From Vibrio pomeroyi (lineage in GTDB: Bacteria; Pseudomonadota; Gammaproteobacteria; Enterobacterales; Vibrionaceae): 64,000 nucleotides of DNA. The notes under the pieces were generated by a model that did no database searches, had not been told where the DNA came from, and saw only the letters and a list, made by a program, of their open reading frames with translations. This document shows positions 1 to 8,505 of this stretch, one piece after another (positions within the stretch are counted from its first letter, which is position 1; the number at the start of each line of letters is the position of its first letter). Location: the NCBI RefSeq assembly GCF_024347595.1, contig NZ_AP025507.1, forward strand, positions 1,860,001 through 1,924,000. Reading direction: 5' to 3'. The translations under genes and the position numbers were made by a program.

Positions 1-751
1 AGATTTCAGGTGACGAGAAGTCCCCTTCGAGGATTCGTGATGTGAAGCTGTTTTGAAGTTCATCTTTGGAGAAAGCGTTTAGCAGTTCTCTAATTTCCGG
101 GGAGCGAGTGCCCGATCGAAAAAACGAATCTAACAACTGTTGTTGCCTTTCCAAAGCGCCAACATAACTCAGTAGATATTGATTTTTTAGCTCTGGAGTA
201 CGGTACAGGCTGTAGCTTAACCACGCTTCTCTCTGAGTCCAGAATACATAGTTAGTGAGATGGACGAACACCGCATCAGCTTGACCAATATCCTCATCGA
301 CTAAGATCATTTGATATTCAGACAACTCCATCAATACATCTTTTAGCAAGTCGAATGCACGTTCAGTCAATTGTGTGTTGTTTGTGGCTTCTGTCTCTTG
401 AGCAAGCCTCATCAACACGCTTTTAAGCTCAACCAACTGCGGTTCAACGCTCCAGTTGCTGTCGAACTGTTGAAGTCGAGCCTCATATTGAGTAAGCCTG
501 TCCATTTCTGATTGCAGCTTTAATAGCAACTGACCTTTCTCAGGGGAGTCATTAGACAGAACCAGCCATCGATAAGCACTACTTGAAATGGTATTAAAAG
601 ATTGAAGCGCTTCGACCTTAATACGCGTTGTTTCAAGGTGATTCATCTTCTTATCGTTCTTTAGAACTTCGTTAACTGTAAATCCAAACATAATGAACAC
701 AGAAACGGTGGAAAGAAAAATAAGACGCCATCTAATTGACATATTTATCAT
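1..751 (-). CDS. Membrane sensor protein, N-terminal 250 residues (truncated by window edge)
   Basis: An open frame runs without a stop from an ATG at 751 to the left edge, so only the N-terminal part is present. Residues 5-23 form one hydrophobic segment behind Arg and Lys (signal anchor). About 225 helical, Leu/Gln/Glu-rich residues follow, with a segment around TPELKNQYLLSYVGALERQ. This helical-bundle style resembles NIT-like or four-helix periplasmic sensor regions of chemoreceptors, histidine kinases or GGDEF proteins, which is inference. The output domain lies outside the window, so the class cannot be decided. A second in-frame Met three codons later (742) is an alternative start. The gene is divergent from the GAPDH gene. 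Confidence 0.7.
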   Translation of the reverse strand, partial: MINMSIRWRLIFLSTVSVFIMFGFTVNEVLKNDKKMNHLETTRIKVEALQSFNTISSSAYRWLVLSNDSPEKGQLLLKLQSEMDRLTQYEARLQQFDSNWSVEPQLVELKSVLMRLAQETEATNNTQLTERAFDLLKDVLMELSEYQMILVDEDIGQADAVFVHLTNYVFWTQREAWLSYSLYRTPELKNQYLLSYVGALERQQQLLDSFFRSGTRSPEIRELLNAFSKDELQNSFTSRILEGDFSSPEI

Positions 752-1517
752 TTTTATAACTACTCCCTTCCCGAAAGTAATTTACCTAGCCTAAGTTAAG
801 AATAGGACATTAACAGAGGTTATTGATCAAATTGGATATGAACAAACGATACTCCGAGTCCAGAATGGACATTTAAAATGAACAGGCATCGATATCAGTG
901 CGGTCAAAGTAGAAAGGTTTACCGAGTTATTATCACTCGCATAACAAGTAAAAGAGAAAGAGGTTCAACGCCGTGAGGTAGCGAATAACCGCCCTACAAA
1001 CCAACAAAGTCGAAAATTAGGTTAAATTTGTGAGATCCAATCGTTTGCGTCTTGCTGTTTTTCCACTCAACCTCGGCTTATTCGAAAGTCGAACAGTAAA
1101 ACCCATTGAACAGCTTATCTATTGTTTACCAATTCCGTGTAACTTGGGTTAACGATCACACCTTGAATGATAGGTATGACTTTTATTACATATCATATTT
1201 TGATTTGAGTATTTTTTGGCGAAAATTAAGTGCTACAGATTGTTAAAGTCAATAGTCTTTCTTAATACTGAAATCTTGATTTATGGCTATAATCACGCCA
1301 ACTTGCAGATAATTTATCTACATTTATTTTTCCTAGCAGAATAACCAGTCGTACCTTACAATCCTGCCACATAAAAATTACAAGTTACACACAACGCATT
1401 CAAGCAGAATTAAGTGGCATTAAAGACCACCGCTTGATAGCTCAACCCCCTATGCTGATTGGCTTCCCTACAACCGCCATGACTGCAGAAACTTAACGTG
1501 AAAGGTCCCGAGTAAAG
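752..1517. other. Intergenic region upstream of the GAPDH gene
   Basis: About 770 bases lie between the divergent sensor gene and GAPDH. I see no convincing gene. Short frames near 880-1000 lack family resemblance. The second half is AT-rich and holds a possible promoter at 1265-1293, which would leave a long 5' leader of about 215 bases before the GAPDH start. Confidence 0.5.
1265..1293 (+). promoter_or_regulatory. Possible sigma-70 promoter for the GAPDH gene
   Basis: A perfect TATAAT lies at 1288-1293, but the hexamer 17 bases upstream (ATACTG) is a poor -35. Assignment rests on the -10 alone and on position upstream of the only plus-strand gene. Confidence 0.3.
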
Positions 1518-2954
1518 ATGAGTCCCGAAAAGCACCTCCTAGACTGGCAAACTAGTCAAACTATTGCTGAATCCATCGCTCCAACTTTAGGTCAGTTATA
1601 CCGCCAAAAAGGCGTAGAAGTTATCCTCTTCGGTAAGACCTTAGTTAACGCAACTACTATCGACATCATCAAAGCTCACCGCATCGCAAAACGTTACACT
1701 GGCTCACCGCTAACCGCAGAACAAACTCAACCAATTATCCAGCATCTACTATCAATGCGCTTGTCTCCATGTCGCGTTGATGTTGGTCGTCTAGCCGCTC
1801 AGTACTGGGAAAACCACGAAGACCTTAGCGCGATGGATGATTTCCTTCAAACGGCTCTAATGGGTTCGCTTGAAGGCGACGCTATGACGAAACCTCGCGA
1901 CGTTGTGTTGTACGGCTTCGGTCGTATTGGTCGTCTGTTAACTCGTATTCTTGTAGAGAAAAGCGGCCCAGGTTACCCACTTCGTTTACGTGCAATCGTG
2001 GTTCGTGGTGGTAAAGATGGTGATTTAGAAAAACGCGCAAGCTTGCTACGTCGTGACTCAGTGCATGGCCAATTCAACGGCAGCATCGTGGTAGACCAAG
2101 AACGCAAAGCGATCATCGTTAACGGTAACTTCATCCAAGTTATCTACGCAAACAAGCCAGAAGAAGTAGATTACACCGCTTACGGCATTGATAACGCATT
2201 AGTTGTTGATAACACAGGTGTTTGGCGTGACGCGGAAGGCCTAAGCCAACACGTTGCTTGTAACGGCGCTAGCAAAGTACTTCTTACTGCACCAGGCAAA
2301 GGCGACATTAAAAACGTTGTATTTGGTGTGAATGAAGATGTGATTCAGCCAGAAGACACAATCATCTCTGCAGCAAGCTGTACAACCAATGCGATCACAC
2401 CAGTATTGAAAGCAGTTCACGACAAGTTTGGTGTTCTGTCTGGTCACATCGAAACGGTTCACTCATTCACGAATGACCAAAACCTAATCGACAACTTCCA
2501 TTCAGGTGATCGCCGTGGTCGTGCTGCTTCATTGAACATGGTACTGACATCAACTGGTGCTGCAAAAGCAGTATCAAAAGCGATGCCGGAGATGGAAGGT
2601 AAGCTAACGGGTAATGCAATTCGCGTCCCTACGCCAAACGTTTCAATGGCAGTAGCAAACCTAAACCTTGAGAAAGGCACGAACAAAGACGAGCTAAACG
2701 CATACCTACGTGAAATGGCACTGTCTTCTGCTCTGTCAGCTCAAATTGATTACACCGATTCAACTGAGATTGTATCTACTGACTTGGTTGGTTCTCGCCA
2801 CCCAGGTGTCGTTGACGGTGTTGCAACTATCGCGCAAGACAACCGCGCTGTTCTTTACATTTGGTACGACAACGAGTTTGGCTACAGCTGCCAAGTTGTT
2901 CACTGTATGGAACAGATGATGGGTGTTCGCTACAAGACTTACCCAGCGGTTTAA
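1518..2954 (+). CDS. gap: Glyceraldehyde-3-phosphate dehydrogenase, long form (478 aa)
   Basis: Catalyses phosphorylating oxidation of glyceraldehyde-3-phosphate in cytosolic glycolysis or gluconeogenesis. The Rossmann motif YGFGRIGR begins at residue 132 and the catalytic cysteine is C288 in SAASCTTNA. The C-terminal half carries the usual WYDNEFGY segment. The protein is about 140 residues longer than classical GapA because of an N-terminal extension before the NAD-binding domain. That long form is known in Vibrio and Pseudomonas relatives. The start has only a weak upstream GAG, and no better in-frame ATG precedes the conserved part. The gene is monocistronic, followed by hairpins at 3012-3036 and 3075-3119. 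Which cofactor it prefers cannot be read safely. Confidence 0.93.
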   Translation: MSPEKHLLDWQTSQTIAESIAPTLGQLYRQKGVEVILFGKTLVNATTIDIIKAHRIAKRYTGSPLTAEQTQPIIQHLLSMRLSPCRVDVGRLAAQYWENHEDLSAMDDFLQTALMGSLEGDAMTKPRDVVLYGFGRIGRLLTRILVEKSGPGYPLRLRAIVVRGGKDGDLEKRASLLRRDSVHGQFNGSIVVDQERKAIIVNGNFIQVIYANKPEEVDYTAYGIDNALVVDNTGVWRDAEGLSQHVACNGASKVLLTAPGKGDIKNVVFGVNEDVIQPEDTIISAASCTTNAITPVLKAVHDKFGVLSGHIETVHSFTNDQNLIDNFHSGDRRGRAASLNMVLTSTGAAKAVSKAMPEMEGKLTGNAIRVPTPNVSMAVANLNLEKGTNKDELNAYLREMALSSALSAQIDYTDSTEIVSTDLVGSRHPGVVDGVATIAQDNRAVLYIWYDNEFGYSCQVVHCMEQMMGVRYKTYPAV

Positions 2955-3011
2955 GATCTCGATCTTATAACTAACACAGCGCAATCAGCTCCACAACATA
3001 ATAACTATATC

Positions 3012-3036
3012 TGCGAAGCCTGTTTCAGGCTTCGCA
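3012..3036 (+). terminator. Hairpin after GAPDH
   Basis: An 11-base perfect stem (TGCGAAGCCTG with its complement) closes a three-base loop. No immediate T-run follows, so it may stabilise the 3' end rather than terminate by itself. Confidence 0.45.
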
Positions 3037-3074
3037 ACCCCTTCTGTTTTACTCCCCCGTATAAACAAGAGGGT

Positions 3075-3119
3075 TGCCACTTAGATCTGCTCTCTCTAAC
3101 TGATCTAGGTGGCCTTTTT
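3075..3119 (+). terminator. Intrinsic terminator of the GAPDH gene
   Basis: GCCACTTAGATC pairs with GATCTAGGTGGC (one G-U pair) around a loop of about 15 bases. The stem is followed directly by TTTTT. It sits between the GAPDH gene and the convergent hcr gene. Confidence 0.6.
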
Positions 3120-3149
3120 ACATCCAGCCTCGCTAACCCTTCATATCTG

Positions 3150-4205
3150 TTATAGCTCAACCTCAACATCCGACTGAATCGTGCTTGAACACGCCAATAC
3201 GTATCCTTGTTCAATCTCTTCTGCTGTCAGTGTCTCTTGGCTGCTAGATTCCACAGAACCTTTGGTCACTTTGCATTTACACGAGCCACAAATTCCGCTG
3301 CGACACGCGATAATAATGGGCACACCCGCTTGTTCTAAAGAATCGGCTAATGGCGTACCCGCCTCGGCTTCCACTTCCTTGCCAAACGTTGGGACAAATA
3401 CCTTAACGGCACTATTCGTATCACCAGAAGCCTCGACTTGTGTCTCTTCTGACTGAACATTCTGAGTAGCAGGCGTAAAACTTTCTTGATAGAAGTTGTC
3501 CATGTTGAACTCAAGCTCTTTCAGGTAGCTTTCTATGTCTTGCATAAAGCCAACAGGGCCACAAAGGTAGACGGTTCTGTCTAGGATGTCTGGGCTCAGT
3601 TTCACCAACCAGTTCTTATCCAGTCGACCTTGAGGCGCTGTAGTGCCTTGGTTATCTTTAAGCAATAACTTAAGGTTGAAGTTGTCATATGCTTCATCGA
3701 GTTGGTGAAGCTCTTCGAAATAGATAGTCTCAAGCTTATTGCGCGCCATATGGACGAAATCTATCTCCATCTCACTATCTTGAGACAACCAATACTTCAC
3801 CATCGCCATTACTGGCGTGATCCCGCAACCAGCGCTGACTAGCGTTACCTTCTTGCTCTCAGTCGGCATGCAATCAATACAGTTAAAGCCACCAGCAGGT
3901 TTTAAAACTGCAACCTCATCACCTTCATCAAGCTCATCGACAATAAAGTTAGACACCAAGCCGCCTTCAACACGCTTAACCGTCAGCTTCAAACGATTGT
4001 CTTCAGGACAGGAAGCAACCGAGTAAGCGCGGTAATCGGTTTTTGTCGGCATATCCAAACCCAAGGTGATGAACTGGCCTGGCTTAAAATTGAAATGTAG
4101 GTCTTGTGGAATACTGCCAAGCTCAAAGCTGACCGTATCTGGCGTCTCATGCCATTTCTTTAAACACACTAAATTGATTGAATCACTATCCGACCATGCA
4201 TACAT
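3150..4205 (-). CDS. hcr: NADH oxidoreductase Hcr, electron donor to Hcp
   Basis: Iron-sulfur flavoprotein reductase (351 aa) that passes electrons from NADH to the hybrid cluster protein. Residues about 10-110 form the FAD-binding barrel with RAYSVAS. The NAD-binding half contains SAGCGITPVMAMV and CGPVGFM. The C-terminal 2Fe-2S ferredoxin domain shows CRSGICGSCKC and a later Cys in LACSS. This FAD/NAD/ferredoxin order is that of Hcr. The gene lies 101 bases downstream of hcp on the same strand, separated by a hairpin with a T-run, so its level may be set below that of hcp. The start is supported by an upstream AAGGTGTG. Confidence 0.92.
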   Translation of the reverse strand: MYAWSDSDSINLVCLKKWHETPDTVSFELGSIPQDLHFNFKPGQFITLGLDMPTKTDYRAYSVASCPEDNRLKLTVKRVEGGLVSNFIVDELDEGDEVAVLKPAGGFNCIDCMPTESKKVTLVSAGCGITPVMAMVKYWLSQDSEMEIDFVHMARNKLETIYFEELHQLDEAYDNFNLKLLLKDNQGTTAPQGRLDKNWLVKLSPDILDRTVYLCGPVGFMQDIESYLKELEFNMDNFYQESFTPATQNVQSEETQVEASGDTNSAVKVFVPTFGKEVEAEAGTPLADSLEQAGVPIIIACRSGICGSCKCKVTKGSVESSSQETLTAEEIEQGYVLACSSTIQSDVEVEL

Positions 4206-4240
4206 AGTTCACACACCTTACTGATACTAAAGAATTAAAT

Positions 4241-4291
4241 CTAAAAAGCCCCGCCACTGCACGTTCGAAGAGAACAGCAACAACGGGGCTT
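4241..4291 (-). terminator. Hairpin with T-run between hcp and hcr
   Basis: On the minus strand AAGCCCCG pairs with CGGGGCTT across a loop of about 30 bases and is followed by TTTTTAG. Its position inside the hcp-hcr pair suggests partial termination or processing. The long loop lowers confidence. Confidence 0.45.
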
Positions 4292-4306
4292 GGGAGTGGG
4301 CTTACA

Positions 4307-5968
4307 TTAAGCCGCTAAGATTGTTTTAAGATCTTGCTCTGGCGTCGAAATAGAACGCATGTCGAACTCGTCTTGAATAATCTTTAGTAGGTTCTCTGTT
4401 AGGAATGCAGGCGCTGTTGGACCTGTGTAGATACCTTTCACACCCAGTGCGAACAGAGTTAGCAGGATAACAATCGCTTTTTGCTCGAACCAAGATAGAA
4501 CCAGCGTTAGTGGTAGTTCGTTGATGCCACAGTCAAACTCTTGAGACAGTGCAAGCGCAAGCTGAATCGCAGAGTAAGCATCGTTACATTGGCCAACATC
4601 TAACAAGCGTGGGATACCATTAATGTCGCCGAATTGGTTCTTATTGAAACGGAATTTACCACATGCCAGCGTTAGGATTACTGAATCCTCTGGCGCTTGA
4701 GCAGTGAAGTCTGTGTAGTAGCTACGCTCAGATTTATCACCGTCACAACCACCCACAAGGAAGAAGTGTTTGATGTTGCCTTCTTTCACTTGCTCAACAA
4801 CCGCAGGTGCTGCTTCCATCAATGCATTGCGACCAAAGCCGACAGTGATCATTTGCTCGATCTCGTCATGCTTGAAGCCTTCTTGTGCAAGCGCACAATC
4901 GATTACCGCACTGAAATCGTCGCCTTCAAGGTGTGCAACACCCGGCCAGCCAACAATACTACGTGTAAATAGACGGTCAGCATACGCGCCAACATCTGGG
5001 TTAAGCAGGCAGTTAGACGTCATTACAATTGCGCCAGGGAAGTTAGCGAACTCCTTCTGTTGGTTCTGCCAAGCGCTACCGTAGTTACCTGCAAGGTGTG
5101 GGTACTTGTTCAGTTCAGGGTAACCGTGTGCAGGTAACATCTCACCATTGGTGTAAACGTTAATGCCCTTGCCTTCGGTTTGTTGAAGGATCTTTTCTAG
5201 ATCGTGAAGGTCGTGACCAGAAACAAGGATACAGTGACCCTTCTTAGTCTTCACATTCACCGTTGTTGGTTGTGGGTGACCGAATGTATCTGTCTCGCCC
5301 TTGTCTAGCATTTCCATTACTTTGTAGTTCATCAAGCCAATCTGCATTGATGTATCAAGTAACTGTTTTAGGTCGGTAGGATCAGTACCTAAGAAAGCCA
5401 TGATTTCATGGTATTCAGCAAAGATTGCATCATCTGTTTGACCAAGAACACGTGCGTGCTCCATGTAAGCCGCAGCACCTTTCAAGCCGTATAGGCAAAG
5501 AAGACGAAGACCAATTACATCTTCGTGTTGAGAGTCGTGACCACGGTTAACTGCTGCTTGTGGTGCAAGTGCCAATAGCTCTGAAGAATCCGTTGGTAAA
5601 TCGAACTGCGCAGCAGGAGAAAGCGCTGGAATTTCGAAACCAATTAACGTCGCGGCAGCGCGAACTTTTTGCTCTAAACGCTGTTTGAATTCGTGAGATT
5701 GCTGTGCAAATTCGATGATACGAGCAGGGTCGAAGTTAACGTTGGTCAATGTTGCGAAGAACGCTTTTGGTGCCCACTCGTCAATTTCAGTATCAATAAC
5801 ATCGCAAGTGCGACCTAAATTTGCCCAAAAAGAAACACCTTGAAGAGAATACACCAACACATCTTGAAGGTCTGACACTTCCGAGGTTTTACCACACATA
5901 CCTTGTGCGAAAGAACAGCCTTTTACAGTGGGTGTTTGAATGGTTTGTTCACATTGAATACAGAACAT
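4307..5968 (-). CDS. hcp: Hybrid cluster protein Hcp (hydroxylamine / nitric oxide reductase)
   Basis: Cytosolic iron-sulfur enzyme of 553 residues. In Escherichia coli this family reduces NO and, in vitro, hydroxylamine, and supports protein S-nitrosylation under anaerobiosis. The N-terminal cluster ligands C3, C6, C18 and C25 follow the C-X2-C-X11-C-X6-C pattern of the enterobacterial class. The hybrid-cluster half is seen in [34 protein letters not shown] and QCNDAYSAI. Length and motifs are complete. The gene is followed by hcr, its reductase. Upstream are a sigma-54 promoter, NorR-like sites, an FNR-like site and an inverted repeat, all consistent with induction by nitrosative stress or low oxygen (inference). 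Confidence 0.95.
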   Translation of the reverse strand: MFCIQCEQTIQTPTVKGCSFAQGMCGKTSEVSDLQDVLVYSLQGVSFWANLGRTCDVIDTEIDEWAPKAFFATLTNVNFDPARIIEFAQQSHEFKQRLEQKVRAAATLIGFEIPALSPAAQFDLPTDSSELLALAPQAAVNRGHDSQHEDVIGLRLLCLYGLKGAAAYMEHARVLGQTDDAIFAEYHEIMAFLGTDPTDLKQLLDTSMQIGLMNYKVMEMLDKGETDTFGHPQPTTVNVKTKKGHCILVSGHDLHDLEKILQQTEGKGINVYTNGEMLPAHGYPELNKYPHLAGNYGSAWQNQQKEFANFPGAIVMTSNCLLNPDVGAYADRLFTRSIVGWPGVAHLEGDDFSAVIDCALAQEGFKHDEIEQMITVGFGRNALMEAAPAVVEQVKEGNIKHFFLVGGCDGDKSERSYYTDFTAQAPEDSVILTLACGKFRFNKNQFGDINGIPRLLDVGQCNDAYSAIQLALALSQEFDCGINELPLTLVLSWFEQKAIVILLTLFALGVKGIYTGPTAPAFLTENLLKIIQDEFDMRSISTPEQDLKTILAA

Positions 5969-5994
5969 ATAGGGGCTCCAGTAATTTTTATTAG

Positions 5995-6015
5995 CTGTAA
6001 GTACTTTGCTTACAG
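5995..6015. promoter_or_regulatory. Inverted repeat in the hcp leader
   Basis: CTGTAAG and CTTACAG form a perfect 7-base inverted repeat separated by 7 bases, 27 bases before the hcp ATG and downstream of the predicted sigma-54 start. It could be a repressor operator such as an NsrR-type site, or an RNA stem. The regulator cannot be named from sequence. Confidence 0.45.
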
Positions 6016-6038
6016 TGACTTATTCCAAACCCTATAGA

Positions 6039-6054
6039 GCATCAACTGTGCCAA
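6039..6054 (-). promoter_or_regulatory. Sigma-54 promoter of hcp
   Basis: Reading the minus strand, TTGGCAC is followed by GTTGATGC. GG and GC are separated by exactly 10 bases, matching the -24/-12 consensus TGGCAC-N5-TTGC closely. Transcription would start near 6027, about 59 bases before the hcp ATG. Confidence 0.7.
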
Positions 6055-6065
6055 CTTTTAACTCA

Positions 6066-6079
6066 TTGATTTTAAAGAA
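6066..6079. promoter_or_regulatory. FNR-like site upstream of hcp
   Basis: TTGAT-TTTA-AAGAA matches the FNR consensus TTGAT-N4-ATCAA fully in one half and 3 of 5 in the other. It is 46 bases from the predicted sigma-54 start, so it would serve an alternative promoter if real. Confidence 0.35.
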
Positions 6080-6106
6080 CTTGGCTGTATTCCATATTTT
6101 TAGTGC

Positions 6107-6160
6107 GTGTTTATGACTACATTTACACACCCAAAGTCAACACACCCGTGTCATAGTGAC
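6107..6160. promoter_or_regulatory. NorR-like enhancer sites upstream of hcp
   Basis: GTGTTTATGAC (6107-6117) and GTCATAGTGAC (6150-6160) both fit the NorR core GT-N7-AC. The second is the perfect palindrome GTCA-TAG-TGAC. A near-match GTCAACACACC lies between them at 6136-6146. They are about 85 and 130 bases upstream of the predicted sigma-54 start, a normal enhancer distance. NorR is the NO-sensing sigma-54 activator of the nor genes. Its role here is inferred from sites and function. Confidence 0.5.
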
Positions 6161-6241
6161 TCTCGGTAATTATTTAACGGCGTTCATGTTTCGTTCAGAA
6201 TAGAAGCGATAAAGTAACAACATAGAAAAAGAGGAATGAAT

Positions 6242-6472
6242 ATGAAAAATATCTTAGTTACGATTGTTGCGCTGTTTACTGGCCTTTTGGCGCTATTCAC
6301 AAGCTTGATCCTTGCTATTCCTTTGGCTATTGCAGCTTTAATTACTGGCAAGCGCATTCAAAATCAAATGAAGAAACAAGGCTTCGCAGCTCATATGAAC
6401 AGTCGTCAGTCATCAACCAGTGATGCAGGTGTGATTGAAGGTGAATACGAAGACCTTTCAAACAGAAAATAG
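6242..6472 (+). CDS. Small membrane protein of unknown function (76 aa)
   Basis: Unrecognised. From ATG 6242 the protein opens with a hydrophobic stretch of about 35 residues (one long or two short membrane segments). It ends in a charged, cytoplasm-like tail with IEGEYEDL near the C terminus, a signature seen in several small proteins but not assignable. The frame also allows an ATG at 6236. GAGG at 6231-6234 is one base from that ATG but seven from 6242, so 6242 is preferred. It lies 48 bases before the lipoprotein hydrolase gene on the same strand and could be cotranscribed with it. Confidence 0.7.
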   Translation: MKNILVTIVALFTGLLALFTSLILAIPLAIAALITGKRIQNQMKKQGFAAHMNSRQSSTSDAGVIEGEYEDLSNRK

Positions 6473-6520
6473 TCTAAGCTTTTGCTTCAAGACAAAACAC
6501 GATAGAGACAACACTAAAAA

Positions 6521-7684
6521 ATGCATAGCAAGACCATTCTAACGCTACTCGCCCTAACGACTTTAAGTCTCGTTGGTTGTTCCAACGAGACCATCGCTCC
6601 AGCTTACGAAACCTCTCCTGACTTGCCTGAATATCAGCAAGACAGCTTTGATGCCTACGTAAATGACACTCAAGATTGGTTATTAAAAAACCGTGTGTTC
6701 ATGACCGAAGACAAGCAATTGGAGATCCAACTCAATTCTCCGACTGAGTATCAGCCTGCCACACCTAACGGAAAGGCCGTTCTATTGGTTCACGGATTGG
6801 GCGACTCACCCTATTCGTTTAAAGACATCGCTACGCACTTAGCAGAGCAAGGTTACCTAGTGAGAACGGTATTACTGCCGGGCCATGGTAGTCGTGTCGG
6901 TGACTTAATGCAGCCAAGTTTGGAAGACTGGCAAGGCGTTGTGGCTCACCATACGAAGTTACTCGAGCAAGAGTATGACTCTGTATGGTTGGGTGGCTAT
7001 TCAACCGGTGCGAACCTCGTCACATCGCAAGCGATGAATGATCCAAAGATCTCTGGGTTACTGCTGTTCTCTCCTGCATTTCAACCGAGCTCATCTGCGG
7101 TTCAATATGCTGGGCTAGCGAGCTACTTTGTCACTTGGGCCGATCAAGATCCTGAAGACAATGTACTGCGTTACAACTCGCTGCCAATGAACGGAGCTTC
7201 GGTTTATTACGAAACTTCAGAAGTGGTTCGTGAAGACTTACAAGATAAACACTTCGACAAGCCAGTGTTCATTATGATGAGTGAAGGCGACAGTGTGATT
7301 GATACTAGCTATGTTCAGCAGGCGTTTACTGAGTCTATGCCGAACCCAAACAACGTATTGATTTGGCAGGGGGAAACCACACTCGACGATCCTCGTGCGG
7401 TTCAATACAGCATGAAGATCCCCGAACTACGCATCTCAAACGGTTCACACATGGGCTTGCTGTTCTCGCCAAACAATCCGTACTACGGCATCAATGGCAG
7501 CGAGAAGATCTGTTCGAATGGTCAGGCTGAGGGCTTTGAAGAACAGTGCAACGCGACCAGTGAAGTATGGTACTCGGCATGGGGATACCGCGAAGAAGGT
7601 AAAAACCATGCGCGTTTAACCTATAACCCTTACTTCTCAGATTCGATGAAAAAGCTAGACGAAGTTCTGAACTCAGAAGGCTAA
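6521..7684 (+). CDS. Lipoprotein alpha/beta hydrolase (esterase-like)
   Basis: The 387-residue protein starts with a lipoprotein signal, lipobox LVGC with C20, so it should be anchored to a membrane facing the periplasm. The alpha/beta hydrolase core shows an oxyanion-type LLVHGLGDSP at 88-97 and PGHGSR at 120-125. The nucleophile elbow GGYSTG has S161. A likely acid is in SEGDSVID, and a His is in SNGSHMGL. The last 60 residues contain two Cys (CSNGQAEGFEEQC) that may form a disulfide. The substrate is unknown; carboxylesterase or lysophospholipase-type activity is most likely. A strong terminator follows. Confidence 0.82.
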   Translation: MHSKTILTLLALTTLSLVGCSNETIAPAYETSPDLPEYQQDSFDAYVNDTQDWLLKNRVFMTEDKQLEIQLNSPTEYQPATPNGKAVLLVHGLGDSPYSFKDIATHLAEQGYLVRTVLLPGHGSRVGDLMQPSLEDWQGVVAHHTKLLEQEYDSVWLGGYSTGANLVTSQAMNDPKISGLLLFSPAFQPSSSAVQYAGLASYFVTWADQDPEDNVLRYNSLPMNGASVYYETSEVVREDLQDKHFDKPVFIMMSEGDSVIDTSYVQQAFTESMPNPNNVLIWQGETTLDDPRAVQYSMKIPELRISNGSHMGLLFSPNNPYYGINGSEKICSNGQAEGFEEQCNATSEVWYSAWGYREEGKNHARLTYNPYFSDSMKKLDEVLNSEG

Positions 7685-7706
7685 AAACTCGCTCGATAAA
7701 AACCTA

Positions 7707-7743
7707 AAAAGGCTCACTAGATAACGTCTAGTGAGCCTTTTTT
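7707..7743. terminator. Bidirectional terminator
   Basis: AAGGCTCACTAGA and its exact complement flank a five-base loop, with an A-run before and T-run after. It separates the convergent hydrolase and lysE-family genes. Confidence 0.85.
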
Positions 7744-7778
7744 ATGGATATCGTATTTTGTCGGAATATGAGCGACCG

Positions 7779-8396
7779 CTATATCGTCCACACCACACGG
7801 ACTGCAAGCAGAATCAAAACCACACCTGAAAGTCGGTCAATCAGCTGCGCTTTCGAACGGATTCGTTCAACGATCAGCGGGCTCGATAGCACCAAGGTGA
7901 TGAAGGTGTACCAAAGACCATCAACAATCAACGGTGTTGAAACAATGATCACTTGATTGCTGAGTTCATTACCTAACGCTACGAATTGGCTAAACAGAGC
8001 GATAAAGAACAACGCGATCTTTGGGCTCAAGATAGAGATTAAGAAAGCCTCACGAGCAGACTGCATGTAACTCATCTGTTCACCCGCTTCCAATTTCGCT
8101 GCTACTCCACCTTTCGAACGCAACGCATTCACACCAAGGTAAAGCAAATACGCAGCACCCGCCAAGCTGATCCCTTTAAACAGCATTGGCGATTGTTCTA
8201 ATAGCACCGCCAAACCCACGATGGTTGCGAAGGCATAAATACCAATACCAGCGGCATGTGACCAAGCTGCGATAAGACCATTGATACGGCCACCAGCCAA
8301 ACTGTGTTTAGCGATCATCGCCAAGCTTGGACCCGGAGACATCGCGCCCAACAAACAGATAGCTAATAAAGAAAACCAAATTGTTACTGTCATCAT
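7779..8396 (-). CDS. LysE/RhtB-family amino-acid exporter
   Basis: Inner-membrane exporter of 205 residues with the normal length and hydrophobicity of the RhtB family. The N-terminal signature GAMSPGPSLAMIAKHSLAGGR occupies about residues 18-38, and about six membrane segments are visible. Such proteins export amino acids such as homoserine, threonine, lysine or arginine; the substrate cannot be told. It lies downstream of the LysR and Lrp-type genes on the same strand, with a 109-base gap. This suggests that those regulators control export of an amino acid they sense (inference). Confidence 0.88.
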   Translation of the reverse strand: MMTVTIWFSLLAICLLGAMSPGPSLAMIAKHSLAGGRINGLIAAWSHAAGIGIYAFATIVGLAVLLEQSPMLFKGISLAGAAYLLYLGVNALRSKGGVAAKLEAGEQMSYMQSAREAFLISILSPKIALFFIALFSQFVALGNELSNQVIIVSTPLIVDGLWYTFITLVLSSPLIVERIRSKAQLIDRLSGVVLILLAVRVVWTI

Positions 8397-8505
8397 TCCA
8401 TTCCTAAGAAAACTATGCGTTCCAACTGAACGCCTTTACTTGCTAGCCACAATAATTCGCCGAAGGTATTATTTGAAATCAAAGATTATCATCATGCCTA
8501 TGACT

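Noticed and set aside
880..1010. Possible small gene or transposase remnant upstream of GAPDH
   Set aside because: Short frames show no conserved motif, no ribosome site and no terminal repeats.
3005..3214. 69-codon minus-strand frame after GAPDH
   Set aside because: It overlaps the GAPDH terminators and the end of hcr and lacks family features.
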